From NCBI GenBank assembly GCA_964496575.1, contig CAZCAC010000171.1, positions 1 through 16,295 of the forward strand: a stretch of 16,295 nucleotides of DNA, read 5' to 3'. The notes beneath the pieces are model-generated. The model did no database searches, had not been told where the DNA came from, and saw only the letters and a program-made list of their open reading frames with translations. The translations under genes and the position numbers were made by a program. Numbering within the stretch: position 1 is the first letter of the stretch; the number at the start of each line of letters is the position of its first letter. The DNA comes from CAZCAC01 sp964496575 (GTDB taxonomy: Bacteria > Planctomycetota > UBA1135 > GCA-002686595). Of this stretch, positions 7,322 through 14,417 are shown piece by piece.

Positions 7322-9493
7322 ATGCCCATCATCGGGATGCTGCTGGCACTGACCATCATTCCGTTCACGCCGTCGTCCCCCGGACCGGAGGCGGGAACGG
7401 AACTTCACGTCTCGACCCAGGGGAACGATGCCTGGGACGGCTCGGCGCCGGAGTACGCCGGCGACGGGAAGTCCGGGCCCTTCGCCACCCTGGGGCGGGC
7501 CCATCGGGCGGTGGGCGAGCGCCTCGCCGATCCGGACTCCCGCGGCGTGAGCGCGGTCGTGATCGGCGGAGGGTGGTACGAGCTCGAGGACACGCTGGTC
7601 TTCGGCCCCGGGGACTCCGACGCGAACCTGGAACCCGACGGCCCCTGGGATGATCAGCCCGACGGGATCGTCTGGGCGGCGCGCGAGGGAGAGCGCGTCG
7701 TGGTCAGCGGCGGGCGGCGCCTCACGGGGTGGACCGTCGAGGAGGACGGCCGCTGGACCCTCGAGCTCCCGGAGGTGCGGGACGGCCGCTGGAACTTCTC
7801 GCAGCTCTGGGTGAATGGCGAGCGCCGCTTCCGGCCGCGCGTCCCCTCGAGCGGCTGGTTCCAGGTCGCCGAGCAGCTGCCGCCGAGCGAGAGGGCGGCC
7901 GGGAAGGGGCACGATCGTCTGGGCTACGCGGCGGGCGACTGGCAGCCGGAGTGGGACCTCGCCGAGGTCGAGGTGATGGGCGTGCACATCTGGTCCGCCT
8001 CGCGGATGCGGATCGCCGAGAACGACCTCGAGAAGCGCGTGCTGACCTTCACCGGGCCGACGCGGACGACGGCCAGATGGGCGGCCTTCCAGAAGGGCAA
8101 CCGCTACTTCGTCGACAACGTCCGCCAGGCGCTCGACGAGCCCGGGGAGTGGTTCCTCGATCGGAAGAGCGGAAGGCTCACCTACCTGCCGCGCCCCGGC
8201 GAGACGCCGGAGACGGTGACGGTCGTCGCGCCGCGGCTCGAGACGCTGGTGCGCTTCGAAGGACGCGTCGAGGAAGGGCAACCGACCGGCGGCGTCGGTT
8301 TCGTCGACCTCGACTTCGCCCACACGGGCTGGAACCTGGCGCCGGAGGGGCAGTCCTTCCCCCAGGCCGAGGTCCAGCTCGGCGCCGCGATCGAGCTCGT
8401 CGGTGCCCGGGAGGTCCACTTCATGAACTGCACGGTCCGCCACACCGGGGGCTACGGCGTGGCGCTCGGGCCGGGGTGCCAGAGGGTGCTGGTCACCGAC
8501 TGCGACCTCTACGACCTCGGCGCGGGCGGGGTGAAGGTCGGCACCGCGCGCGGGGCGCAGCTCGTCTCCTTCGGCAGCTTCGATATGGAGAACCCCGAGA
8601 ACCTCGTCGACACGAACTTCGTGGTCGGCTGCCGGATCCGGGGCGGCGGACGCCTGCACCCCGCGGCGGTCGGGGTGTGGATCGGGCACGCGACCAATAC
8701 TCACGTCGAACGCAACGAGATAGGCGACTTCTACTACACCGGGGTAAGCGTCGGCTGGACCTGGGGCTACGCCGAGCCGAGCCGGGCACACCACAACGAG
8801 ATCGCCTACAACCACATCCACGACATCGGTCAGGGCGTGCTGTCGGACATGGCCGGGGTGTACACGCTCGGGGTGTCGCCAGGGACCACGGTACACCACA
8901 ACGTCATCGAGGACGTCGACGCCTACGATTACGGCGGCTGGGGTCTCTACACCGACGAGGGCTCGACGGGGATCGAGATGATCCACAACCTGGTCGTGCG
9001 CACCAAGACCGGCGGCTTCCACCAGCACTACGGCAAGGACAACCTCATCGCCCACAACGTCTTCGCCGAGGCAAGAGTGCAGCAGGTCCAGCGCACGCGT
9101 ACCGAGGAGCACCGCTCGTTCCGCTTCGAGAGGAACGTCGTCTACTGGACCAACGAGAGCCCGCTCTTCGGCAGCAACTGGCGCGACGACAACTTCCTGG
9201 TCGACCACAACCTCTACTGGAATCCGAAGCACCCGGGAATCATCTTCCCCGGCGGGCTCGATCTCGAGCAGTGGCGAGAGCAGCGCGGCCACGACCGGGG
9301 CTCTGTCGTGGCCGATCCTCGATTCGTCGATCCCGAGGGCGGCGACTGGCGCCTGGCGGAGGACTCGCCGGCGCAGGGATTCGGGCTCTCCTGGGATCAC
9401 ACCAGGGCCGGCGCGCGGCGCAGCGAGAAGGACCGGCGCGAGATCCCGCCGATCCCCGCCGGATTCTCTGCGCCGCCGAAGGGAGGGCGTTGA
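7322..9493 (+). CDS. Secreted right-handed parallel beta-helix protein, paralog B (GH141-like candidate)
   Basis: I start this at the second of two in-frame ATGs (7322, 723 aa). From there the N-terminus aligns exactly with paralog A (MPIIGMLLALT against MPDLVLLLALT), and AGGGAG stands 8 nt upstream. ATG 7316 would leave only 2 nt. The protein has the same plan as paralog A: short export signal, GGGWYELEDTLVFGP, VSGGRRLTGW, the DNVRQALDEPGEWFLDRKSG insert, and beta-helix coils with GLYTDEGST and GGFHQHYGKDN. By eye about four-fifths of residues match A. Differences cluster around A-residues 65-80 and 97-120 and in the last 40 residues, while the helix core is nearly unchanged. This suggests shared fold and chemistry with possible divergence in surface or substrate-contacting loops. 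Function is otherwise as uncertain as for A. Confidence 0.82.
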   Translation: MPIIGMLLALTIIPFTPSSPGPEAGTELHVSTQGNDAWDGSAPEYAGDGKSGPFATLGRAHRAVGERLADPDSRGVSAVVIGGGWYELEDTLVFGPGDSDANLEPDGPWDDQPDGIVWAAREGERVVVSGGRRLTGWTVEEDGRWTLELPEVRDGRWNFSQLWVNGERRFRPRVPSSGWFQVAEQLPPSERAAGKGHDRLGYAAGDWQPEWDLAEVEVMGVHIWSASRMRIAENDLEKRVLTFTGPTRTTARWAAFQKGNRYFVDNVRQALDEPGEWFLDRKSGRLTYLPRPGETPETVTVVAPRLETLVRFEGRVEEGQPTGGVGFVDLDFAHTGWNLAPEGQSFPQAEVQLGAAIELVGAREVHFMNCTVRHTGGYGVALGPGCQRVLVTDCDLYDLGAGGVKVGTARGAQLVSFGSFDMENPENLVDTNFVVGCRIRGGGRLHPAAVGVWIGHATNTHVERNEIGDFYYTGVSVGWTWGYAEPSRAHHNEIAYNHIHDIGQGVLSDMAGVYTLGVSPGTTVHHNVIEDVDAYDYGGWGLYTDEGSTGIEMIHNLVVRTKTGGFHQHYGKDNLIAHNVFAEARVQQVQRTRTEEHRSFRFERNVVYWTNESPLFGSNWRDDNFLVDHNLYWNPKHPGIIFPGGLDLEQWREQRGHDRGSVVADPRFVDPEGGDWRLAEDSPAQGFGLSWDHTRAGARRSEKDRREIPPIPAGFSAPPKGGR

Positions 9494-9508
9494 CTGGACG
9501 CGGGCGAC

Positions 9509-9532
9509 GCCGGCGACAAACTCTTGTCCGGC
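9509..9532 (+). terminator. Possible terminator hairpin after paralog B
   Basis: GCCG (9509-9512) pairs with CGGC (9529-9532), and GACAA (9515-9519) pairs with TTGTC (9524-9528) around the loop ACTC, leaving a two-base GC bulge. This nine-pair stem starts 15 nt after the stop codon. No T run follows, so it may act in termination or mRNA 3'-end protection rather than as a classical intrinsic terminator. Confidence 0.35.
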
Positions 9533-9570
9533 AAGTGGTTACGACCGGCCCGAGCGGGCGATCCGGCCGA

Positions 9571-9618
9571 TCACCCGGATCGCCACATCCTGGTACTTTG
9601 GTGGCGGTCCTCGTCCGG
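9571..9618 (+). repeat. 48 nt conserved intergenic block, copy 2
   Basis: This is the partner of 7173-7220, with 40 of 48 bases identical and no gap. It lies 77 nt after the stop of paralog B and 34 nt before the lectin-gene start. Because it sits upstream of a different gene here, it could have been recruited as that gene's promoter or leader. TGGTACTTT is a possible extended -10. That role is inference. Confidence 0.6.
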
Positions 9619-9652
9619 AGATCCTCGCGAGACTTCCGCCGCCCGGAGAAGC

Positions 9653-10921
9653 ATGTCAACCAAGATCAGATTCGTGCTCGGTACCGTCCTCCTCGCCACC
9701 GCGACCGGTTCCGCCGCGATGGGACAGTCCTTCTCCTACCCCGACTTCTCCGACATGACGGGCTTGGTCCTCAACGGTCACGCCGCGCAGGAAGGCGTCA
9801 TGCTGAGGCTCACGCCGGCGGCAGGCAACCAGAAGGCGACCGTCTTCTACCACCAGCCGCTGCGAGTCAGCACGGGCTTCGAGGTGCTGTTCCGGTTCCA
9901 GCTCACCCAGCTGAACTGTGGTGGAGCCGACGGGATGACCTTCATCATTCACAACGACTCGCGAGGGACCGCCTACATGGGAGACGGCGGTGGCGAGCTG
10001 GCCTACGGGGCCGTCGCCTCTGCCTCGGGAACCGGGGCGCTCAACTCCCTGGTGATCGAGTTCGACACCTACAAGAACGGAGCCGACCTCTCCTCCAACG
10101 AGATCAGCGTCCACACCAACGGCACGGCCGAGAACGACACCGAGGAGTCCCTCTCCATCGGCAGCGTGGACGCCACGGTCAGCATGAAGGACGGCGCGGA
10201 GCACACGGTGCTCATCAGCTACAGCCCCGGGCAGCTGGAGATCTTCATCGACGACATGGTGAACCCAGAGCTCAGCGTCCCCTACGACTTCGCCACCGGG
10301 GGCACCTGGCTCGGGGGCGGAGCCGTTGGCGGACTCAACCTGATCGGCGGATCCGACGCCTACATCGGCCTCACCGCCGCGACCGGCGGGTGCTGGGAGA
10401 ACCACGACATCCTGTCCTGGGACTTCGTACAGAAGGCACCGGGGATCGGGTACTGCACCGGGGATATCGGATCCGGAACGCCTTGTCCCTGCGCGAATGA
10501 AAACGACGGCACGGTTCCCGGCGCCGGCTGCGCCAACGGCGTCTTCTCCACCGGTGCCTTGCTGGGCGGAACGGGGGTGGCCAGCGTGAGCGCCGACACC
10601 GTGGTTCTCTTCGCGGCGGGAGTGGAACCGAGCGGCACCTGCCTGTTCTTCCAGGCGGACAACGACCTCGCCCCCGGCTTGATCTGGGGCGACGGCCTGA
10701 GGTGCGCGGGTGGAGCGCTGAAGCGCCTCGGCACCGAGGTCGCCGATGCCGCCGGGTACTCCGACACCTCGCTCTGGGGGACGCCGATCTCGCTCAAGGC
10801 GGGCAACGTCGGGGCGGGCGGGACCAAGTACTACCAGTGCTGGTACGCCAATACGATCGGCTCGATGTGCGGGAGCGGGATCAACACCACCAACGGCTTC
10901 GCCATCACCTGGAGCCCGTGA
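9653..10921 (+). CDS. Secreted L-type (legume) lectin-domain protein with Cys-rich C-terminal domain
   Basis: The 422 aa product starts at ATG 9653, with GGAG 4 nt upstream and a clear signal peptide (MSTKIRFVLGTVLLATATGSAAMG). The open frame extends further upstream, but without a signal peptide. Residues about 27-258 match the legume-type lectin fold: ADGMTFIIHND (Asp93) and VIEFDTYKN, where Glu136, Asp138, Tyr140 and Asn142 sit like the metal-binding loop of legume lectins. So calcium-dependent sugar binding is likely, although the later Asp spacing is shorter. Residues about 265-422 form a cysteine-rich module (YCTGDIGSGTPCPCAN, GCANGVF, WGDGLRCAGGALKRLG, YYQCWYAN, TTNGFAITWSP). I recall this as a recurrent C-terminal domain of planctomycete secreted proteins, of unknown role and perhaps surface anchoring. 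It follows the beta-helix pair by 159 nt and converges with the SRPBCC gene. Confidence 0.8.
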   Translation: MSTKIRFVLGTVLLATATGSAAMGQSFSYPDFSDMTGLVLNGHAAQEGVMLRLTPAAGNQKATVFYHQPLRVSTGFEVLFRFQLTQLNCGGADGMTFIIHNDSRGTAYMGDGGGELAYGAVASASGTGALNSLVIEFDTYKNGADLSSNEISVHTNGTAENDTEESLSIGSVDATVSMKDGAEHTVLISYSPGQLEIFIDDMVNPELSVPYDFATGGTWLGGGAVGGLNLIGGSDAYIGLTAATGGCWENHDILSWDFVQKAPGIGYCTGDIGSGTPCPCANENDGTVPGAGCANGVFSTGALLGGTGVASVSADTVVLFAAGVEPSGTCLFFQADNDLAPGLIWGDGLRCAGGALKRLGTEVADAAGYSDTSLWGTPISLKAGNVGAGGTKYYQCWYANTIGSMCGSGINTTNGFAITWSP

Positions 10922-10941
10922 TCGGATTCTGACCAGGTACC

Positions 10942-11481
10942 TCACTCGAGGTGGATCGGCACCTGCTCCTCGCCGAGCTCGCGGGAGAGGCTCGCGAGGA
11001 TCATGTCGATCGCCAGGTGCTGGCCGACGAGGTGCTCGGCGAAGAAGCGCCGCAGCGCGTTGTCGTCCCAGCCCTCCTCGGTGAGGGTGACCGTGCATCC
11101 ATCCGCCGTGGGCGAGAGCTCCCAGCTCCAGCTGCCCCCCCAGTCGTTCGGTAGGCGGTACACCTCGGTGGTGAAGCGGCGGTGCGGCTCGTTCTCGACC
11201 ACCACGAACGGGATCTCGCCGAAGGGCGAGTACTGGATGAAGAGCTCGTGTCCGTCGGCGGTCGTCGTCTTCTCGACGTCGTCGATCCCCTTGGCCCAGC
11301 TCGCCTGCCCCTCGAGGTCGGCGACGTACAGCCACACGTCCGCCGGGCTCCGGGAGAGCTCGATCCGGCTCGCGACGGTGTGCTCGCGCGGGACGTTGGA
11401 GCCCAGGAACCAGAGCACACCGATGGCGAGGCCCAGGAGCACCAGGCAACCACCACACCCGATCGAGATCTTCTTCAGCAT
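10942..11481 (-). CDS. Membrane-anchored SRPBCC (START-like) family protein
   Basis: I place the start at ATG 11481 (179 aa), because a basic-hydrophobic signal anchor begins there (MLKKISIGCGGCLVLLGLAI, membrane segment about 5-27). GAGGT lies about 10 nt upstream. An open frame of 25 more codons upstream lacks these features. Residues about 34-170 resemble the polyketide cyclase/dehydrase SRPBCC fold: the opening VASRIELSRSPADVWLYVADLEGQASW, a central beta-sheet (FIQYSPFGEIPFVVVENEPHRRFTTEVY, GGSWSWELSPTADGCTVTLTEEG), and a long C-terminal helix. Such proteins bind small hydrophobic ligands, and the ligand here is unknown. The domain would sit on the outer face of the cytoplasmic membrane if the N-terminus stays inside. 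Its 3' end is 20 nt from the lectin gene's 3' end (convergent), and its start is 194 nt from the divergent GMC gene. Confidence 0.75.
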   Translation of the reverse strand: MLKKISIGCGGCLVLLGLAIGVLWFLGSNVPREHTVASRIELSRSPADVWLYVADLEGQASWAKGIDDVEKTTTADGHELFIQYSPFGEIPFVVVENEPHRRFTTEVYRLPNDWGGSWSWELSPTADGCTVTLTEEGWDDNALRRFFAEHLVGQHLAIDMILASLSRELGEEQVPIHLE

Positions 11482-11675
11482 TCCGTCCGACACCTCGCCG
11501 CCCGCTCCGCGGGATCCAGCCGGACCATGGTAGTGACGCGGCCGGGCGGCCGCCATCGACCATTCCGCGCGAGTTTCGCGGCGGCGACGAGGAGGCCCCG
11601 CATGGAATTGTCCAGGAGCGTGCTGTCCCGCTCCCCGTCCTGAGGTAGCCTCCTCGGACCCCCGATTCGTCGCCC

Positions 11676-13352
11676 ATGATCATCGATCTCGACAGCAGCG
11701 AGCTCACCGAGCTCCCCGAGTACGACCTCTGCATCGTCGGGTCGGGGCCGGCGGGCGCGACGGTGGCGGCCGAGCTGGCGGAGAGCGGGTCGCTTCGTCT
11801 CTGCGTCCTGGAGAGCGGACTGCTCACCACCACGCGGCGCGGCGACGAGCTGCGGAACGTGGATAGCGAGGGGATCTACATCAAGGAGTACTCCCGCGAG
11901 CGCGTGCTCGGCGGCGCCTCGACCACCTGGGCGGGGCTGGCGGCGCCGCTCGACGCGATCGACTTCGAGGAGCGCGCGTGGGTCGAGCACTCGGGGTGGC
12001 CGATCACGCGCGAGGAGCTGCTCCCCTACTGGCGCGCCGCCGCCGAGCGCTACCGGTTCCCCGGGGAAGAGTCCTTCGGGGAGAGCGGTTTTCGCGGCCT
12101 GCGCGCCAAGGGCACCGTGCAGCCGAGCTGGTCGGCGATCACCGAGAAGGTCTTCCTCGCGCCCTCCGAGCCGCAGAACTTCGGCCGCGAGCAGCGTCAC
12201 CTCTACGAGGGTGGATCCGTGGACGCGTACCTCGACGCGACGGTGATCGAGCTCATCAGCGACCCGGACACGAAGCGGGTGAGCGCCGCGCGGGTGAAGA
12301 CGCGCGGCGGCAAGACCTTCGAGCTGCGCGCCCGCGCCTTCGTCATCGCCACCGGCGGGCTCGAGAACGCCCGTATCCTGCTCAACTCGCGCGACGTGTG
12401 CCCTCGAGGCCTGGGCAACGAGCGCGACCAGGTGGGACGGTGGCTGATGAACCACCCGAAGAACTACCGCGGCATCCTGCACCTCGCCGAGCCGGCCGAG
12501 GACCTGCCGTACTACTTCGGTTGCATGTACCGGGGTTTCGCCGGCTACGGCGGCCTGCGTTTCGCCGAGCCGGTCCAGCGCGAGCGCGAGCTCCTGAACA
12601 GCTACGTCCGCTTCGAGCCGCTCTTCCCCTGGTCCGACAGCAAGGGCGTTGAGGCGCTGGTCTTCCTGGTCAAGCGCAGCGCGTTCCTGATGCGGCGCTT
12701 CAAGGCCAAGGCGAAGGGCGAGGTCGTCTCGCTGCGCGACTACTCCGAGACCGGGGACGACTCCGACCTGCAGAACGCGCGGAAGAGCTTCGGCGAGTGG
12801 ATCGGCCTCTGCCTCGCGATCCCTCTCGACCTGCCGAAGGTGGTGCGCTACCTGCACCACCGCCTGCTCTCGCGGGCGAAGCCGAAGATCACGCGCGTCC
12901 GGCTGCGTAACTTCATGGAGATGCAGCCCAAGGCGAACAACCGCGTGCTGCTCGGCGAGGAGAAGGACGCCAACGGCCAGCCCCGGCCGCTGGTGAAGCA
13001 CGACTGTTCGGAGCTCGATCGCCGCTCGATGATCGAGCTGCACCGCACGCTCGCCGAGGAGCTGGAGCGAACCGGGTTCGGCCGGCTGGAATCGGATCTC
13101 GCGACGGCCGATCCGTGGCCGATCACCCAGGACGCCTCGCACCACCTCGGCACGACTCGGATGGGTGCCGACCCGGCGACGTCGGTGGTCGATACCGACC
13201 TGCGCCTACATGGCGCCGAAAACGTCTACCTGGCCGGGGGATCGGTCTTCCCCACCAGCGGCTGCGCCAACCCGACCTTCACCATCGTCGCGCTGTCGAT
13301 CCGCCTGGCTCGACACCTACGGGGCGTCCTCGATCGGGAGGAGGGCTCTTGA
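11676..13352 (+). CDS. GMC family FAD-dependent oxidoreductase
   Basis: This 558 aa protein has the N-terminal FAD-binding Rossmann motif YDLCIVGSGPAGATVAAEL (Gly22-X-Gly24-X-X-Gly27), followed by the ribose-binding acidic residue in LCVLESG (Glu47). LGGASTTWAGL and GWPITREELLPYW are typical of GMC enzymes of the bacterial alcohol/sugar-oxidase type, and GGLENARILLNS marks the second FAD contact. The C-terminal domain holds the expected catalytic residues: His489/His490 in HHLGTTRMG and Asn532 in CANPTFTIVAL. It should oxidise an alcohol or sugar hydroxyl and pass electrons to oxygen or a carrier; the substrate is not known. No signal peptide is seen, so it is probably cytoplasmic. No Shine-Dalgarno precedes the ATG. 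Its TGA overlaps the start of the next gene, so both should act in one pathway. Confidence 0.9.
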   Translation: MIIDLDSSELTELPEYDLCIVGSGPAGATVAAELAESGSLRLCVLESGLLTTTRRGDELRNVDSEGIYIKEYSRERVLGGASTTWAGLAAPLDAIDFEERAWVEHSGWPITREELLPYWRAAAERYRFPGEESFGESGFRGLRAKGTVQPSWSAITEKVFLAPSEPQNFGREQRHLYEGGSVDAYLDATVIELISDPDTKRVSAARVKTRGGKTFELRARAFVIATGGLENARILLNSRDVCPRGLGNERDQVGRWLMNHPKNYRGILHLAEPAEDLPYYFGCMYRGFAGYGGLRFAEPVQRERELLNSYVRFEPLFPWSDSKGVEALVFLVKRSAFLMRRFKAKAKGEVVSLRDYSETGDDSDLQNARKSFGEWIGLCLAIPLDLPKVVRYLHHRLLSRAKPKITRVRLRNFMEMQPKANNRVLLGEEKDANGQPRPLVKHDCSELDRRSMIELHRTLAEELERTGFGRLESDLATADPWPITQDASHHLGTTRMGADPATSVVDTDLRLHGAENVYLAGGSVFPTSGCANPTFTIVALSIRLARHLRGVLDREEGS

Positions 13353-14389
13353 GCGCGACGCGACGCGTGCTGGTGATCGGTTCGGGACAGCGCGTCCAGC
13401 AGGCGGCGCTGCCGGTCATCGACCGCGCGCGCGACGCATTCGAGCTGGAGGGGATCGTCTCCCGCCGGGCGAAGGAGATCGAATCGGAGGGGCGGGTGCA
13501 CCGGGTGGACGGACTGGAGACGATCACCGACGAGCGCCTCGGGGCGGTGGACCTCCTCTACATGGTGGTCGCCAAGCCCGCGGTGCCCTCGATGCTCGCC
13601 CGGCTGGCCCGGCACGACCTCTCGCGCGTCGACCTCTTGATCGAGACGCCGGTGATGCTGTTCCGTCACCTCGGCCACCTGAAGCGCCTGGAAGCGTTCC
13701 GGAACGTCTGGGTCAGCGAGGATTGTTCCACCCTGCCTTGCTTCGATCCGGTGCGCTCCCCCGCGATGGTCGAGAGGATCGGCGAGCTCGAGGGTGTCCG
13801 CTTCGATCGCTCCGCCTACGCCTACCACGGTGTGGCGATGACGCGCACGCTGCTCGGGGGCGGCGCGATCCAGCGCGGGTCGGAGAAGGGCCAGGAGCGC
13901 CACCTGATCATGGCGAACGGCCGCGAGGCGCGAATCGTCGGCCCGCGCGACTACACGCGGGGCACGATGGAGCTCGCGGCGACCGGCGGCACGATCGCCG
14001 ACGTCCCCGGAGAGAGGAGCGAAGTCCTGTGCCTCGAGCCGATCGTCGAGCGGGACAGCTGCCTTGGCTTCCGTGCCGGCGAGGTCGATTGCCGTCTCGA
14101 CGACGAGGAGCTCTCGCTGATCGGCGAGCGATCCGAGGGTGTCGGAGTCACCGCGTGGATGGACGGGATGAAGCGCGTCGGCTTCTTGCGCTTGCTCCGC
14201 GCGATTCACGCCGGAGAGGGCGCCTATCCTCTCGCCGACGCGGTGGAGGACGCGGTCGTCGACTACCACCTGGGCAAGCTCGGACGCTACCGCAAGACCC
14301 CGTTCACCCACCCTGGATCGGGCCTGGCACGCCTTTCCTACGCCCTCCTGACCGCCCTGGCGGGGGGACGGGTAGAGCCGAGCGAATAG
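13349..14389 (+). CDS. Gfo/Idh/MocA-like NAD(P)-dependent dehydrogenase with altered EKP motif
   Basis: The start is TTG 13349, overlapping the GMC stop in TTGA. GGAGG lies 7 nt upstream and the Rossmann fold begins at once (MSATRRVLVIGSGQRVQQAALPVI). Upstream codons in the same frame lie inside the GMC gene and are not used. The 346 aa length and layout fit the Gfo/Idh/MocA superfamily: nucleotide-binding GXG at residues 11-13, a second strand FELEGIVSRR, and the segment VDLLIETPVMLF where family members have the E-K-P motif. Here the lysine is Thr100. The EKP lysine normally helps place substrate and cofactor, so chemistry may be altered or lost. The C-terminal half (about 135-346) should be the mixed alpha/beta dimerisation and substrate domain. 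Tight overlap with the GMC gene suggests translational coupling and use of a shared substrate. Confidence 0.68.
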   Translation: MSATRRVLVIGSGQRVQQAALPVIDRARDAFELEGIVSRRAKEIESEGRVHRVDGLETITDERLGAVDLLYMVVAKPAVPSMLARLARHDLSRVDLLIETPVMLFRHLGHLKRLEAFRNVWVSEDCSTLPCFDPVRSPAMVERIGELEGVRFDRSAYAYHGVAMTRTLLGGGAIQRGSEKGQERHLIMANGREARIVGPRDYTRGTMELAATGGTIADVPGERSEVLCLEPIVERDSCLGFRAGEVDCRLDDEELSLIGERSEGVGVTAWMDGMKRVGFLRLLRAIHAGEGAYPLADAVEDAVVDYHLGKLGRYRKTPFTHPGSGLARLSYALLTALAGGRVEPSE

Positions 14390-14402
14390 CCGGACCTTCG
14401 AT

Positions 14403-14408
14403 TAGAAT
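14403..14408 (+). promoter_or_regulatory. Possible -10 element close to the methyltransferase start
   Basis: TAGAAT ends 9 nt before the ATG at 14418, a distance at which transcription would begin at or next to the start codon and give a leaderless mRNA. The absence of any Shine-Dalgarno before this gene fits that. No -35 match is visible, and read-through from the gene upstream is equally possible. Confidence 0.25.
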
Positions 14409-14417
14409 CGGGCAGTG

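Larger units (their letters stand above)
7286..9618 (+). repeat. Tandem duplication, copy 2 (beta-helix gene plus flanks)
   Basis: This is the second copy of the unit described at 4884-7220. Landmarks occur in the same order and at nearly the same spacing: the GCGCGACCGGCG 12-mer, TCCGCC followed by a G-rich ribosome site, the coding region, and the 48 nt block 77 nt after the stop codon. About 65 nt between the copies (7221-7285) has no counterpart that I can see. Confidence 0.75.

Noticed and set aside
7729..10500. 923-codon plus-strand open frame spanning paralog B and the lectin gene
   Set aside because: It is Arg/Gly/Ala-rich, out of frame with two well-supported genes, crosses their intergenic region, and shows no domain.
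10939..10952. ACCTC-ACTC-GAGGT inverted repeat between the convergent lectin and SRPBCC genes
   Set aside because: The stem is only five pairs, overlaps the SRPBCC stop codon, and has no T run on either side, so a bidirectional terminator is not supported.
9656..11833. 725-codon minus-strand frame across the lectin, SRPBCC and GMC starts
   Set aside because: It overlaps three supported genes, and its translation has no recognisable motif. The SRPBCC frame on the same strand has a membrane anchor and fold instead.
11475..13145. 556-codon antisense frame within the GMC gene
   Set aside because: The opposite strand has clear FAD and catalytic motifs; this frame is an antisense shadow.
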